A DNA stretch of 64,000 bases from Eshraghiella sp964414835 (GTDB lineage: Bacteria; Bacillota; Clostridia; Lachnospirales; Lachnospiraceae): assembly GCA_964414835.1 (NCBI GenBank), contig CAYPWY010000003.1, positions 54,230-118,229 of the forward strand, in the 5' to 3' direction. Both the position numbers and the translations under genes were made by a program. The notes under the pieces are model-generated. The model did not search any database. It was not told where the DNA came from and was given only the letters and a program-made list of their open reading frames with translations. Positions 8,936 through 17,186 of this stretch are shown piece by piece (within the stretch, counting starts at the first letter, position 1; every line of letters starts with the position of its first letter).

Positions 8936-10342
8936 TTATTTCATAGTAAGCCTGTGCATAACATCATCTGCAGTATCAATCTTAAGGTTACGGCTGCTGA
9001 TGTTTTCGTACACCTTAGGCACCATAATACTCTTATATGCCGGTCTGATGATTTTATCCATATTGACAAGCTCTTCTATTCTATGCGCACTCCAGCCTAC
9101 TATTCTGGCAATGGCGAAAATAGGCGTATATAATTCAAGAGGAATATCAAGCATACTGTATACAAATCCGCTGTAAAAATCAACATTGGCACTGACGCCT
9201 TTGTAGATATGACACGACTCAGCGATTACCTCAGGCGCAATTCTTTCTATCATTGAATAAAGGGCGAACTCGTCACTGTGGTGCTTCTCCGTTGCCAGCA
9301 GCTCCACAAAGGATTTAAAAATTCTGGCACGGGGGTCAGATATTGAATAAACCGCATGACCCATTCCATATATAAGCCCGCTTCTGTCAAATGCCTCTTT
9401 GCGGAGTATTTTCTTAAGGTAGTCCCTGACCATATCTTCGTCTTTAAGGTCCTTCACATTCTTTTTTAAATCGGTCATCATTCTGACCACCTTGATATTG
9501 GCTCCTCCATGTTTCGGTCCCTTAAGAGAAGAAAGAGCCGCCGCAACTACCGAATATGTATCAGAGCCTGATGATGTAACGACACGTGTTGTAAACGTAG
9601 AGTTATTGCCTCCGCCATGCTCCATATGAAGCACAAGTGCGGCGTCAAGAACCCTTGCCTCAATGTCGGTATATTTCTTATCCGGCCGCAAAAGTCTTAA
9701 AATATTTTCCGCAAATGACAGCTTATTGTCAGGTCTGTGAATATATAAACTGTCATCACACTCATAATGATTATAAGCGTGGTATCCGTAAACCGAAAGC
9801 ATAGGGAATACGCTTATCAGCATAAGGCACTGGCGCAGCACATTATCAATGGACAAATCCGACACATTATTGTCATATGATGCCAGTGTAAGCACACTCT
9901 TGGTAAGGGAATTCATAATATCGCCGCTTGGCGCTTTCATAATAACATCCCTTGTAAAATTGGTTGGCAGTCTGCGGCTTGCATTAAGCACCCCCACAAA
10001 ATCATTGAGCTGTGCCTTGGTTGGAAGCTCATCAAACAACAACAGATATGCTATTTCTTCAAAACCGAATCTTTTTTCAGTCCGGAATCCTTTTACAAGG
10101 TCGAAAATATTATATCCTCTGTAATATAACTCTCCGTCACAGGGAACAGTCTTACCGTCAATCTCCTCTGAGGATTTGATTAATGAAATGGACGTAAGTC
10201 CTGACAATACACCCTTGCCGTTTTTATCTCTTAAGCCTCTTTTAACTCCGTATTCATCATAAAGTGACACATCTATCTTCTGCCCGCTTGAGCACTTAGC
10301 TGCGTACTTTTCAGTAAACTCCATAACTTCGCTTTTTACCAT
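8936..10342 (-). CDS. gltA: Citrate synthase
   Basis: A 468-residue citrate synthase, which condenses acetyl-CoA and oxaloacetate to citrate. Active-site motifs are all present: the first histidine in MEHGGGNNSTF, the second in YGMGHAVYSISDPR, and the catalytic aspartate in NVDFYSGFVY. The ATG at 10342 is preceded by AGGAGG; the longer frame lacks a site. It is about 30 residues longer at the N-terminus than the E. coli enzyme, as in other clostridial versions. No aconitase or isocitrate dehydrogenase is in the window; it heads a group with a sugar isomerase-like gene and thuA. A 22-bp palindrome lies just before its ribosome binding site. Confidence 0.95.
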   Translation of the reverse strand: MVKSEVMEFTEKYAAKCSSGQKIDVSLYDEYGVKRGLRDKNGKGVLSGLTSISLIKSSEEIDGKTVPCDGELYYRGYNIFDLVKGFRTEKRFGFEEIAYLLLFDELPTKAQLNDFVGVLNASRRLPTNFTRDVIMKAPSGDIMNSLTKSVLTLASYDNNVSDLSIDNVLRQCLMLISVFPMLSVYGYHAYNHYECDDSLYIHRPDNKLSFAENILRLLRPDKKYTDIEARVLDAALVLHMEHGGGNNSTFTTRVVTSSGSDTYSVVAAALSSLKGPKHGGANIKVVRMMTDLKKNVKDLKDEDMVRDYLKKILRKEAFDRSGLIYGMGHAVYSISDPRARIFKSFVELLATEKHHSDEFALYSMIERIAPEVIAESCHIYKGVSANVDFYSGFVYSMLDIPLELYTPIFAIARIVGWSAHRIEELVNMDKIIRPAYKSIMVPKVYENISSRNLKIDTADDVMHRLTMK

Positions 10343-10356
10343 ATTGCTCCTCCTTA

Positions 10357-10378
10357 ACTTTGTATATATATGCAAAGT
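10357..10378. promoter_or_regulatory. 22-bp near-palindrome upstream of citrate synthase
   Basis: ACTTTG (10357-10362) and CAAAGT (10373-10378) flank a self-complementary TA-rich core; only one symmetric pair of 22 bases deviates. It lies between a TATACT -10-like box (minus strand, about 10391-10396) and the AGGAGG of gltA, a position suited to a repressor operator. Confidence 0.4.
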
Positions 10379-10469
10379 AAAACAGTACTTATACAGTATA
10401 ACATATTTGGGCATAACTTTGTGTAACTTTATAAAAATTTAATATAGTTTTAACGAATCATTAACAAAT

Positions 10470-12359
10470 CTATTCCGAAATACTGTTTCCTGTGTAAAGC
10501 TGGTAATACCTTCCTTTATGGTCAATAAGCTGGTCATGTGTTCCTCTCTCTATAATTCTTCCATGCTCCAGTACCATAATACAATCACTGTTACGGACTG
10601 TTGAAAGCCTGTGGGCAATGACAAAGGTTGTTCTTCCGTTCATGAGCTTATCCATGCCGCTCTGCACTATCTTTTCGGTTCTTGTATCAATGGAGCTTGT
10701 GGCTTCATCAAGTATAAGAACAGGCGGGTCGGCAATAGCGGCTCTGGCGATTGCAAGAAGCTGTCTCTGGCCCTGGCTGAGATTTGCACCATCGCCTTTA
10801 AGCATTGTGTTATATCCGTCAGGAAGACGTCTGATAAAACTGTCAGCATTGGCAAGCTTTGCCGCTGCATACACCTCATCATCTGTGGCATCAAGCTTAC
10901 CGTAACGGATATTTTCCATAACTGTTCCGGTAAAAAGATGTGTATCCTGAAGAACAATTCCAAGAGAACGCCTCAGGTCTGCTTTTTTAATTTTGTTTAT
11001 ATTGATTCCGTCATACCTGATTTTTCCGTCCTGTATATCATAGAAACGGTTAATCAGGTTGGTGATTGTTGTTTTGCCGGCTCCGGTAGAGCCTACAAAT
11101 GCAATTTTCTGCCCCGGAGTTGCATATAAATCCACATTGTGAAGAACTATTTTATCCTCGTTATATCCGAAATCCACATCATCAAATACCACGTCGCCTG
11201 TAAGCTCAATATAATCGGTAGTGTCACTGTCTTTGTGATAATGTTTCCATGCCCACAGTCCGGTTCTTTCTTTATTCTCTTTAATCTGACCGTTTTCCTT
11301 AACTGCATTGACAAGCGTTACATATCCGTCATCTGTTTCCGGCACCTCATCAAGAAGCCTGAAAATTCTGTCGCCGCCTGCCAAAGCCATAATAATACTA
11401 TTAAGCTGCATACTGACCTGATTAATAGGCATATTAAGGTTCTTGGTAAATGTAAGAAAACTTACAAGGGCTCCAAGTGTCAGAGCGGCAATACCGTTTA
11501 TTGCCAGAATACCTCCTGCAATAGCAATTACAACATAACTTAGATTACCAAGCTGCGAATTAATAGGTCCTATTATGTTGGCATACTCGTTAGCCTTATA
11601 TGCGCTGTTAAAAAGCTGATTGTTAAGCTCTTCAAAGTTCTTTTTGGATTCCTCCTCATGGCAGAATACCTTTACAACCTTCTGGCCTTCCATAATTTCC
11701 TCGATGTAACCGTTGACGGCACCGATATCACGCTGCTGGGCTATAAAGTTTTTACCGCTGAGCCCTGATACCTTCTTGGTACATACAAGCATAATAGCAA
11801 CCATTACGAAAGCAATACCCGTAAGAGGAAGGCTCAATGTAATCATGCTTATGATGATACTTACGATTGTTATTGCACTGTTGATGAGCTGCGGAACACT
11901 TTGGCTTATCATCTGCCTTAATGTATCAACATCATTAGTGTACATTGACATAATATCGCCGTGGGCATGGGTATCAAAATACCTGATAGGAAGCTTTTCC
12001 ATATGCATAAACATGTCGTTACGTATTCTCTCAAGAGTTCCCTGTGTAACATACACCATAATCCTGTTGTTGCCAAATGTTGCCAATATTCCTATTCCAT
12101 AAAAAACCGCAACTCTTATTATTTCATGCAAAAGCATGCTGTAATCAGGTGTGCTCTGTTTTAATAACGGCGTTATAAATCCGTCAATGAGTGTTTTCAT
12201 AAAAAGTGTTCCCTGCACATTGGCAATAACGCTTATAATTATACATATCAGCACTGCAATGCAGGCAAAAAGATATTTTTGGAACACAAACTGCATAATT
12301 CTTTTAAAAACCTTACCAGGGTTAGCCACGGTAGGCTTCATTCCTCTTGGTCCCGGCAT
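10470..12359 (-). CDS. Heterodimeric ABC exporter subunit (catalytic-glutamate half)
   Basis: A 629-residue half-transporter: six-helix exporter domain (about 20-330) and nucleotide-binding domain (about 385-620). Walker A is GSTGAGKTT and Walker B is VLILDEATSS with the catalytic glutamate, but the signature motif is LSQGQ instead of LSGGQ. That is the pattern of one half of a heterodimeric exporter of the BmrCD/TM287-288 type, in which one ATP site is degenerate. An insert between the domains (about 345-385) carries charged residues. The ATG at 12359 overlaps the TGA of the preceding half-transporter by one base, giving coupled translation. Exported substrates are likely lipids or drugs but unproven. 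Confidence 0.93.
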   Translation of the reverse strand: MPGPRGMKPTVANPGKVFKRIMQFVFQKYLFACIAVLICIIISVIANVQGTLFMKTLIDGFITPLLKQSTPDYSMLLHEIIRVAVFYGIGILATFGNNRIMVYVTQGTLERIRNDMFMHMEKLPIRYFDTHAHGDIMSMYTNDVDTLRQMISQSVPQLINSAITIVSIIISMITLSLPLTGIAFVMVAIMLVCTKKVSGLSGKNFIAQQRDIGAVNGYIEEIMEGQKVVKVFCHEEESKKNFEELNNQLFNSAYKANEYANIIGPINSQLGNLSYVVIAIAGGILAINGIAALTLGALVSFLTFTKNLNMPINQVSMQLNSIIMALAGGDRIFRLLDEVPETDDGYVTLVNAVKENGQIKENKERTGLWAWKHYHKDSDTTDYIELTGDVVFDDVDFGYNEDKIVLHNVDLYATPGQKIAFVGSTGAGKTTITNLINRFYDIQDGKIRYDGININKIKKADLRRSLGIVLQDTHLFTGTVMENIRYGKLDATDDEVYAAAKLANADSFIRRLPDGYNTMLKGDGANLSQGQRQLLAIARAAIADPPVLILDEATSSIDTRTEKIVQSGMDKLMNGRTTFVIAHRLSTVRNSDCIMVLEHGRIIERGTHDQLIDHKGRYYQLYTGNSISE

Positions 12360-14128
12360 CAGCACTCACCTCCTTCAGGTTTATTCTCATCAAAATCACC
12401 GCCGCCTCCGGTCTGTGATTCATATACATCCCTGTAAATCTCATTAGTTTCAATCAATTCATCATGTGTTCCTATGCCGCTGATTTTTCCGTTATCCATA
12501 ACTATAATACGGTCAGCGCCCTGAACACTTGAAATTCTTTGGGCAATAATAATCTTAGTCGTATTAGGTATTTCCGTCGCCAGTGATTTTCGTATTCTGG
12601 CATCCGTTGCCGTATCCACCGCACTTGTGCTGTCATCAAAAATAATGATTTTAGGCTTTTTAAGCAATGCCCTTGCAATACAAAGCCGCTGTTTCTGACC
12701 GCCGGACACATTGGTTCCTCCCTGTTCAATGTAAGTATTGTACTTATCCGGGAAACTCTCTATAAAATCATCGGCACAGGCAAGCCTGCATGCGTTTTTA
12801 CATTCTTCCTCCGTAGCGTCCTTATCTCCCCATCGCAGATTTTCTAATATGGTACCTGAGAAAAGCACATTCTTCTGCAAAACAACACTGACCTCGTTGC
12901 GGAGTGTCTCCAAATCATATTGTCTTACATCCTTGCCCCCGACCTGCACACTTCCTTCCGTCACATCATAAAGACGGCTTATAAGATTCACAAGACTTGA
13001 TTTGGCGCTTCCTGTTCCTCCGATAATTCCTATTGTCTCACCGGATTTTATGTCAAGATTAATGTCTGAAAGAACATACTCTTCGCTGTCCTTCTTGTAG
13101 CTGAAATTAACATGTTCAAATACAATACTTCCGTCATTAACCTGATAATCCGGCTGGTCAGGATTAACTATATCCGTCTTTTCATTAAGTACCTCGGCAA
13201 TACGCTCTGCGCTTGCGGCACTCATGGATACCATTACAAATATCATAGAAAGCATCATAAGACTCATAAGTATGTTCATGCAGTATGCCAGAAGACTTGT
13301 AAGATTACCTCTTGACAGGACAGTCTCCCCCGTTCCAACAATCATATGTGCTCCGACCCAGCTTATAAGAAGAATACACCCATACACTGTAAACTGCATT
13401 GCAGGTGCATTGTACACAATTACCTTCTCCGCCTTCAAAAACATTTTATATATATCGTAGCTGGCTTTCTTAAACTTGTTCTGCTCGTATTCCTCCCTTA
13501 CATAAGCCTTGACAACTCTTATTGCCGACACATTCTCCTGAACACTGGCATTAAGCTCATCATATTTGGGAAATGCCGCTTTGAAATATTTATTTGCCCT
13601 TGAAATAATAAACAGGAGAAATCCGCCAAGCACAATTACCGCAATCAGGTATATAGTTGCTATTCTTACATTAAAATAAAATGACATTGCCATAGCGCAG
13701 ATGAGGGATGCCGGCGCTCTCATACACATTCTCAGTATCATCTGGTATGAATTCTGGACATTGGTGACATCTGTGGTAAGTCTTGTTACAAGCCCTGCCG
13801 TACTGAATTTATCAATATTGGAAAAAGAAAAGGTCTGGATATTATCATACATTCCTTTTCGCAGATTCCTTGCCAAACCTGCGGATGCCTTAGCTCCGTA
13901 TTTTCCACCCATAAGTCCGGCAAAAAGTCCCACGATTGCGGAAGCCACCATCAGCCCTCCCACAAAATACACATGGTCCATATTACCTTTGTTGATTCCG
14001 TCGTCCACAAGCGTAGACATAAGAAACGGAATCAGCGTTTCCATAACCACCTCCAGTATCATAAAGACAGGTGTTGCTATGGATGCCCTTTTAAATTCCT
14101 TTATGTGTGCTGCTAACGTTCTAATCAT
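12359..14128 (-). CDS. Heterodimeric ABC exporter subunit (degenerate-site half)
   Basis: A 589-residue half-transporter with six membrane helices (about 15-300) and a nucleotide-binding domain (about 335-570). Walker A is GGTGSAKSS (Ala where Gly is usual), the signature VSGGQKQRL is intact, and Walker B is IIIFDDSTSAVD, with Asp replacing the catalytic Glu. With the partner's LSQGQ this builds one degenerate and one canonical ATP site, as in BmrCD-like exporters. It overlaps the marR stop by 4 bases (ATGA) and the next subunit by one base, so all three genes form one operon. Confidence 0.93.
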   Translation of the reverse strand: MIRTLAAHIKEFKRASIATPVFMILEVVMETLIPFLMSTLVDDGINKGNMDHVYFVGGLMVASAIVGLFAGLMGGKYGAKASAGLARNLRKGMYDNIQTFSFSNIDKFSTAGLVTRLTTDVTNVQNSYQMILRMCMRAPASLICAMAMSFYFNVRIATIYLIAVIVLGGFLLFIISRANKYFKAAFPKYDELNASVQENVSAIRVVKAYVREEYEQNKFKKASYDIYKMFLKAEKVIVYNAPAMQFTVYGCILLISWVGAHMIVGTGETVLSRGNLTSLLAYCMNILMSLMMLSMIFVMVSMSAASAERIAEVLNEKTDIVNPDQPDYQVNDGSIVFEHVNFSYKKDSEEYVLSDINLDIKSGETIGIIGGTGSAKSSLVNLISRLYDVTEGSVQVGGKDVRQYDLETLRNEVSVVLQKNVLFSGTILENLRWGDKDATEEECKNACRLACADDFIESFPDKYNTYIEQGGTNVSGGQKQRLCIARALLKKPKIIIFDDSTSAVDTATDARIRKSLATEIPNTTKIIIAQRISSVQGADRIIVMDNGKISGIGTHDELIETNEIYRDVYESQTGGGGDFDENKPEGGEC

Positions 14129-14601
14129 TGGTCAATCCTCCTGCCATTTTCCATATTATCTTTCATTTTATTTATTATAGTAAAAAAACATTCCCGCTCA
14201 CTGTCAGTAATGCCTTCTTCAATCTGACGATGAAGGTTGTCTATAATCTCAATAGTCCTCTGCTGCATTGCCACGCCTACATCCGTAAGCCTGAGAATTT
14301 TAAGTCTGGCATCATGTTCATCGGCAACCCTTATCACATAACCTTTTTTCTCCATAAGCTTCAGTATGTTGGTTACAGTTGACTTGGCAATGAAAAAATT
14401 ATCTTCAATATCTCTTTGACATATATCCCTGTCCCTGTTCCAATACAGAAAACCAAGTATCCAGCTATGCATAATCGTAACCTCGTCATAGCCTTCCTGC
14501 GCCATCTTTGCATGAAGATGCCTGATTACAAGATTATTCATCCTTTTAAACTCAAAACACAATGCACTGTGTCCAAATTTCTCTATCTCTTCTTTTTCCA
14601 A
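14125..14601 (-). CDS. MarR-family transcriptional regulator
   Basis: A winged-helix regulator of about 158 residues. The DNA-binding part is recognisable: RDICQRDIEDNFFIAKSTVT as helix-turn-helix, then LKLMEKKGYVIRVADEHDAR as the wing, with the family DxR signature (DEHDARLKIL). It probably represses the downstream ABC exporter and itself, as is usual for MarR-exporter operons. The start is uncertain: a GTG at 14610 would be almost on top of the AGAGG site, whereas TTG at 14601 has normal spacing, so I prefer the latter. Repeated sequence elements lie upstream. Confidence 0.9.
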   Translation of the reverse strand: MEKEEIEKFGHSALCFEFKRMNNLVIRHLHAKMAQEGYDEVTIMHSWILGFLYWNRDRDICQRDIEDNFFIAKSTVTNILKLMEKKGYVIRVADEHDARLKILRLTDVGVAMQQRTIEIIDNLHRQIEEGITDSERECFFTIINKMKDNMENGRRIDQ

Positions 14602-14618
14602 TAATAACACCCTCTTGT

Positions 14619-14697
14619 CTTATTGTACTGAAACAACTTTATTGCAATATTTAGTTCGTTATAAAACTGTTCATTGTGAAACTATTTGTCATAAAAC
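14619..14697. repeat. 15-bp direct repeats upstream of marR
   Basis: Related 15-mers ending in AAAC occur at 14620-14634, 14653-14667, 14668-14682 and 14683-14697; the last three are head to tail (consensus about TGTTCRTYRTRAAAC). They lie upstream of the marR start where an operator is expected. Confidence 0.4.
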
Positions 14698-14716
14698 CAT
14701 ATTATCAATATAAATA

Positions 14717-14756
14717 AAAAAGTCAAGTGTTTTTTGACTTTAACACTTGACTTTTT
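14717..14756 (-). terminator. Terminator downstream of the leuA fusion
   Basis: AAAAAGTCAAGTG (14717-14729) pairs perfectly with CACTTGACTTTTT (14744-14756), ending in a T-run on the minus strand 14 bases past the stop codon of the leuA fusion. Confidence 0.85.
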
Positions 14757-14769
14757 ATATTTCAGATTT

Positions 14770-16761
14770 CTATCTGCAGGAATTTCTGTACTGCACCGGA
14801 GTCATGTCAAACATTTTCTTGAACAATCTGTTAAAATGCTCCACATTCTGATAACCTACTGCAAGAGCAATGTTTTCAACGGTCATATTGCCGTTTTTCA
14901 GAAGCACCTTGGCTTTTTTCATTCTTACATAGGCAACATGCTCTCCGAATGTCTTACCGGACTTTTCCTTAATAAATTTGGAAATGTACGGCTCTGACAA
15001 ATGGAACTTGGCGGCAAGCGCCTCAAGGGACACATACTGATAATTGCTCTGAATGAAATTAATCATCGCCACCAGCCTGTCGTCTTTATTGTTATCGCTG
15101 TCACCTATAACTGGAAGCTTATTGACCGCAACTGTCAAAGCATGGATTGAAGCTTTTATAATATCCTCATCCATTCCGGCTCCCCAATACATCCTGCCGC
15201 CGTGAGTAATTCCCACATACGCCATGGCTTTTGAGGATGAACCATGTGAAAGGGCATGTTCCTCGTATACGGAAAGCTCGTAGCTGATTCCAAAATACTG
15301 TTTTATTGTATTGCTGACTGCATCAAGCCTGCCGTTACCGTTAGCATCCACAATAGTCTTTTTCTCGCCGCAGGCGATTGTAACCTCTGCCATAATGCCG
15401 TCATTCTGTTTGAAGTGGCATTCCGATATGGTAAAATACGGCGTGTTTTCTATATAATTATTTTCAAAAATCTCATATACCCATTGAGGAGAAAGCTCCT
15501 TGTGTTCCTCATCAGACACCTGCTTAACTGCATATCCCACTTCCTCACGCATCTTTTCAGGCAGAGCTATACTGAAATTCTGCTTAAGAATATAGCTGAC
15601 GCCGCCCTTTCCGGACTGACTGTTGATTCTTATTACATCAGCATCATAGGTCCTTCCCACATCAACCGGGTCGATTGGAAGATACGGAACAGTCCACACA
15701 TCAAGGTTTTTCTCCTGACGCCATGCCATACCTTTAGCAATGGCATCCTGATGTGAACCTGAAAATGCCGTAAATACCAAATCTCCTGCATATGGCTGAC
15801 GCTCATATACATGCATTCTGGTAAGACGCTCATATTTTTCCCTGATTTCAGGCATGTTGGAGAACTCAAGCTGCGGGTCAACACCATGGGAAAACATATT
15901 CATTGCAAGCGTGATTATATCAACATTACCTGTTCTCTCGCCATTGCCAAACAATGTTCCTTCTATTCTGTCAGCTCCTGCCAAAAGGCCAAGCTCTGCA
16001 TCGCACACACCGCTTCCTCTGTCATTATGAGGATGAAGGCTCAACACTACATTGTCCCTGTATTTAAGGTTCTTACTTACATATTCTATCTGGGTGGCAA
16101 ACACATGTGGCATAGCCGTCTCAACTGTGGCAGGAATATTAATAATCGCCTTACTGTCCGCTGTGGGCTGCCATACATCAAGCACTGCATTGCATACCTC
16201 TACGGCATAATCAACCTCAGTGCCATGGAAGCTTTCAGGACTGTACTCAAATGAAAAATCACCGTCCGTCTCTGACGCAAGCTGTTTTAAAAGCTTTGCT
16301 CCGTCAACTGCCAGTTGCTTAATCTGCTCTTTATCCTTCTTAAATACCTGTTCACGCTGTGCCACAGATGTTGAATTATACAGATGAATTACAGCGTGAG
16401 GCGCTCCCTTAACTGCCTCAAAGGTTTTCTTGATAATGTGCTCTCTTGCCTGAGTGAGAACCTGAACAGTAACATCATCAGGTATCATATCACGCTCAAT
16501 AAGAGTCCTCATAAATATATATTCTGTCTCAGAAGCTGCCGGAAAGCCTACCTCTATTTCCTTGAAGCCTACATCCACCAGCATCTGGAAAAATTCTATT
16601 TTCTCCTCAAGGCTCATAGGTTCAATTAATGCCTGATTACCGTCGCGAAGGTCAACCGAACACCATATAGGGGGGTTCTCGATATAATCCTTCTTAACCC
16701 AGTCATACTCACACACAGGCGGCAAAAAATATTGTCTGATATACTTCTTAGCGTTCTTCAT
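14770..16761 (-). CDS. leuA: 2-isopropylmalate synthase fused to an AraC-type DNA-binding domain
   Basis: A 663-residue protein. Residues 1-550 are a complete 2-isopropylmalate synthase of the long (LeuA2, actinobacterial/fungal-like) type, the first committed step of leucine synthesis. Seen: DLRDGNQAL at 37-45 with the metal-binding Asp40, the HPHND metal ligands at 243-247, GNGERTGN at 272-279, and a LeuA regulatory domain at about 440-550, which in the family binds leucine. Residues about 560-663 are an AraC/XylS DNA-binding domain with both helix-turn-helices (LEALAAKFHLSEPYISKFIK and VENIALAVGYQNVEHFNRLF) and the closing MFDMTPVQYR. The frame is continuous through a short linker (GDSDNNK). 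The ATG at 16761 has an AGAGG site. No other leu gene is adjacent. I infer a leucine-responsive enzyme that also binds DNA; no characterised example is known to me. Confidence 0.95.
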   Translation of the reverse strand: MKNAKKYIRQYFLPPVCEYDWVKKDYIENPPIWCSVDLRDGNQALIEPMSLEEKIEFFQMLVDVGFKEIEVGFPAASETEYIFMRTLIERDMIPDDVTVQVLTQAREHIIKKTFEAVKGAPHAVIHLYNSTSVAQREQVFKKDKEQIKQLAVDGAKLLKQLASETDGDFSFEYSPESFHGTEVDYAVEVCNAVLDVWQPTADSKAIINIPATVETAMPHVFATQIEYVSKNLKYRDNVVLSLHPHNDRGSGVCDAELGLLAGADRIEGTLFGNGERTGNVDIITLAMNMFSHGVDPQLEFSNMPEIREKYERLTRMHVYERQPYAGDLVFTAFSGSHQDAIAKGMAWRQEKNLDVWTVPYLPIDPVDVGRTYDADVIRINSQSGKGGVSYILKQNFSIALPEKMREEVGYAVKQVSDEEHKELSPQWVYEIFENNYIENTPYFTISECHFKQNDGIMAEVTIACGEKKTIVDANGNGRLDAVSNTIKQYFGISYELSVYEEHALSHGSSSKAMAYVGITHGGRMYWGAGMDEDIIKASIHALTVAVNKLPVIGDSDNNKDDRLVAMINFIQSNYQYVSLEALAAKFHLSEPYISKFIKEKSGKTFGEHVAYVRMKKAKVLLKNGNMTVENIALAVGYQNVEHFNRLFKKMFDMTPVQYRNSCR

Positions 16762-16821
16762 AATAAAACCTCTTCCTTGTTCTAGCTTTTCGTTATGATA
16801 GCACATTTGTCAGATTATTAA

Positions 16822-16841
16822 AATGATTAAATTTAATCATT
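16822..16841. promoter_or_regulatory. Perfect 20-bp palindrome upstream of the leuA fusion
   Basis: AATGATTAAA and TTTAATCATT form an uninterrupted 20-bp palindrome, 60 bases before the leuA start and 14 bases after the stop of the 32-residue ORF. It has no GC content suited to a terminator, so an operator is the more likely role. A direct link to the AraC domain is inference. Confidence 0.45.
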
Positions 16842-16855
16842 ATTTTTGATTTATT

Positions 16856-16954
16856 TTATCTTATGTAATCGAGATATTCTGCCTCGCTGGCAAAAAGCAT
16901 ATAGCTGCCGTCAACCAATCCCATATATCCCGCAGGTACAACATATCCTTTCAT
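16856..16954 (-). CDS. 32-residue protein of unknown function
   Basis: A short ORF starts at an ATG (16954) preceded by GGAGAG and ends at 16856. The peptide begins MKGYVVPAGYMGLVDGSYML and continues with FASEAEYLDYIR. It is rich in Tyr and Gly and has no signal sequence. From memory, similar very short proteins (GYMG-VDG-YMLFA-EAEY-like) occur in Lachnospiraceae genomes, which argues it is real, but no function is known to me. It is on the same strand as the leuA fusion, 94 bases upstream. It contains only three scattered Leu codons, so it does not look like a leucine attenuation peptide. Confidence 0.65.
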   Translation of the reverse strand: MKGYVVPAGYMGLVDGSYMLFASEAEYLDYIR

Positions 16955-17017
16955 AGCAATCTCTCCTTCCATATAATATTGTGTAGGTTTCTTATGTTCT
17001 TTTTGTCTTCGCTGTTT

Positions 17018-17032
17018 GTATACATATTATAC
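17018..17032. promoter_or_regulatory. -10 box and dyad upstream of the 32-residue ORF
   Basis: The minus strand shows TATAAT at 17026-17031 about 70 bases before the small ORF; no good -35 box is visible. The -10 is embedded in a 15-base imperfect dyad (GTATA...TATAC). Together with the inverted repeat AAATGCAA/TTGCATTT at 17081-17103 this is the only structure I see in the 16955-17119 part of the divergent intergenic region. Confidence 0.35.
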
Positions 17033-17119
17033 GCATAAGTTGTGTCCCATTTTCAGTACTCTGATGCTTTGATTTTATGGAAATGCAATTATTTTTTGCA
17101 TTTTTACGTTAAAATAAGC

Positions 17120-17147
17120 TTGCAACGGAATTAAATCATACTATAAT
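17120..17147 (+). promoter_or_regulatory. Predicted sigma-A promoter of the oxidoreductase gene
   Basis: TTGCAA (17120-17125), a 16-base spacer and a perfect TATAAT (17142-17147) precede the oxidoreductase start codon by 39 bases. Confidence 0.65.
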
Positions 17148-17186
17148 TAATAATTAATGTTACTCAACCTAAAAGGAGATATTGAT

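Noticed and set aside
10470..12359. A possible fusion or frameshift because the second exporter half lacks a good LSGGQ
   Set aside because: LSQGQ is the normal variant in asymmetric heterodimeric exporters, and the reading frame is continuous.
13701..14180. A 159-codon plus-strand reading frame opposite the ABC exporter gene
   Set aside because: It has no ribosome binding site, runs antisense to a clearly real gene, and its translation has no family features. The same holds for the many other antisense frames across the pyr, pur and pheT regions.
14770..16761. Two separate genes (leuA and a short AraC gene) joined by a sequencing error
   Set aside because: The frame is open throughout with no start codon preceded by a ribosome binding site near the junction, and the AraC part alone would lack an effector domain. 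A compensated error cannot be excluded without another assembly.
16856..16954. A leucine attenuation leader peptide
   Set aside because: Its three leucine codons are scattered and no alternative terminator hairpin follows.
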